Shown here: positions 13,526 to 13,998 of the stretch, one piece after another
How the letters are laid out: the number at the start of each line of letters is the position of its first letter
Position numbering within the stretch: position 1 is the stretch's first letter
Origin: Alphaproteobacteria bacterium
GTDB taxonomy: Bacteria; Pseudomonadota; Alphaproteobacteria; Micropepsales; Micropepsaceae
NCBI GenBank assembly: GCA_026400305.1
Contig: JAPLPI010000277.1
Location: 1 to 13,998 of the forward strand
DNA: 13,998 bases
Direction: 5' to 3'
Notes under the pieces: generated by a model
Databases searched by the model: none
Told to the model about the DNA's origin: nothing
The model's input: only the letters and a program-made list of their open reading frames with translations
Program-made: the position numbers and the translations under genes

Positions 13526-13998
13526 GCCTTGTTGTCCTGTCAGCAGGCGGTACCGGCGGGCATCTGTTCCCTGCCCAGGCGCTGGCGGGCGAACTAGTCA
13601 AGCGCGGCTGCGAGATCGTGGTGATGACCGACTCCCGTTTCGCCAATTATGCCACCGCCTTCCCGCGCGCCCGGATCGAGACAGTGCCGTCCTCGCCCTT
13701 TAATGCCATCGCCTCGCCCTTCAAGATCGCGGCCGGCATCGCCATCGCCTTCGCCAAGCTGCTGAAGCTGAGGCCCGATGCGGTGGTCGGCTTCGGTGGC
13801 TATCCCAGCGTGCCGGTGATGGTCGCCGCCAATCTGGCACGCCTGCCCACCGCCATCATCGAGCAGAATGCCGTGGTCGGCCGCGCCAACCGGCTGGTGA
13901 TGAACAAGGTGAAGCTGGTGGCGGCGGCTTTCCCCATCGCCCGCTTCGCGCCCACCGATGCGTCCAAGGTGGTGCTGACCGGCAATCCCCTGCGTCCC
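13522..13998 (+). CDS. murG: UDP-GlcNAc:lipid I GlcNAc transferase MurG (partial, N-terminal part)
   Basis: The first 159 codons; the window ends inside the gene. MurG adds GlcNAc to lipid I on the cytoplasmic membrane face to give lipid II. The N-terminal glycine loop is SAGGTGGHLFPA (7-18), followed by the family segments VVGFGGYPSVPVMVAANLA, IIEQNAVVGRANRLV and VLTGNPLRP. The usual HEQN motif reads IEQN here; Glu, Gln and Asn are kept. The ATG overlaps the ftsW stop by 4 bases. Family members are about 360 residues, so a little under half is visible, and the C-terminal UDP-GlcNAc-binding domain lies outside. Confidence 0.96.
   Translation, partial: MSLVVLSAGGTGGHLFPAQALAGELVKRGCEIVVMTDSRFANYATAFPRARIETVPSSPFNAIASPFKIAAGIAIAFAKLLKLRPDAVVGFGGYPSVPVMVAANLARLPTAIIEQNAVVGRANRLVMNKVKLVAAAFPIARFAPTDASKVVLTGNPLRP

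Overview
The window is GC-rich chromosomal DNA from an alphaproteobacterium. Three things point there: the gene order mraZ-rsmH-ftsL-ftsI-murE-murF-mraY-murD-ftsW-murG, several promoter-like sites that resemble the Caulobacter housekeeping pattern (TTGACgS, 10-14 bases, GCTANAWC), and the protein sequences. The genus cannot be settled by reading. No phage, insertion sequence, CRISPR array, tRNA or defence system was seen.

Left block (1-1917, + strand): the last 56 codons of metH (cobalamin-dependent methionine synthase), a DjlA-like membrane co-chaperone (TerB plus J domain), an AmpD-like N-acetylmuramoyl-L-alanine amidase, and the RNase P RNA gene rnpB. The three protein genes are packed with gaps or overlaps of a few bases. 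The probable rnpB promoter lies in the end of the amidase gene.

Middle block (1934-3312, - strand): a two-gene unit with a beta-hydroxyacid dehydrogenase-family oxidoreductase first and a DUF1810 protein second, joined by an ATGA overlap. The DUF1810 gene has a 16-base tandem duplication exactly at its probable ancestral stop codon, which adds a 35-residue tail. A divergent regulatory region (3313-3792) separates this block from the next. It holds a promoter for the minus-strand genes, a pair of 13-base repeats, a small hairpin, and the mraZ promoter with three 10-base-phased CCCA (TGGG on the other strand) repeats expected to bind MraZ.

Right block (3793-13998, + strand): the division and cell wall (dcw) cluster. 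MraZ is the regulator, RsmH the 16S rRNA methyltransferase, and FtsL, FtsI and FtsW are divisome parts. MurE, MurF and MurD add amino acids to the UDP-MurNAc precursor, MraY makes lipid I, and MurG (cut by the window end) makes lipid II. Neighbours mostly overlap by 1 or 4 bases, so the block reads as one translationally coupled operon.

The strongest anomaly is murD. Its reading frame changes just after the carbamylated-lysine position (about 11690-11705), and roughly 25-32 residues normally found there are missing. So the gene as given is a deletion plus frameshift, not just one miscalled base. In an essential gene of an otherwise intact operon, an assembly or sequencing error is a leading explanation, but a real lesion cannot be excluded. 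I found no convincing undescribed multi-gene system here.
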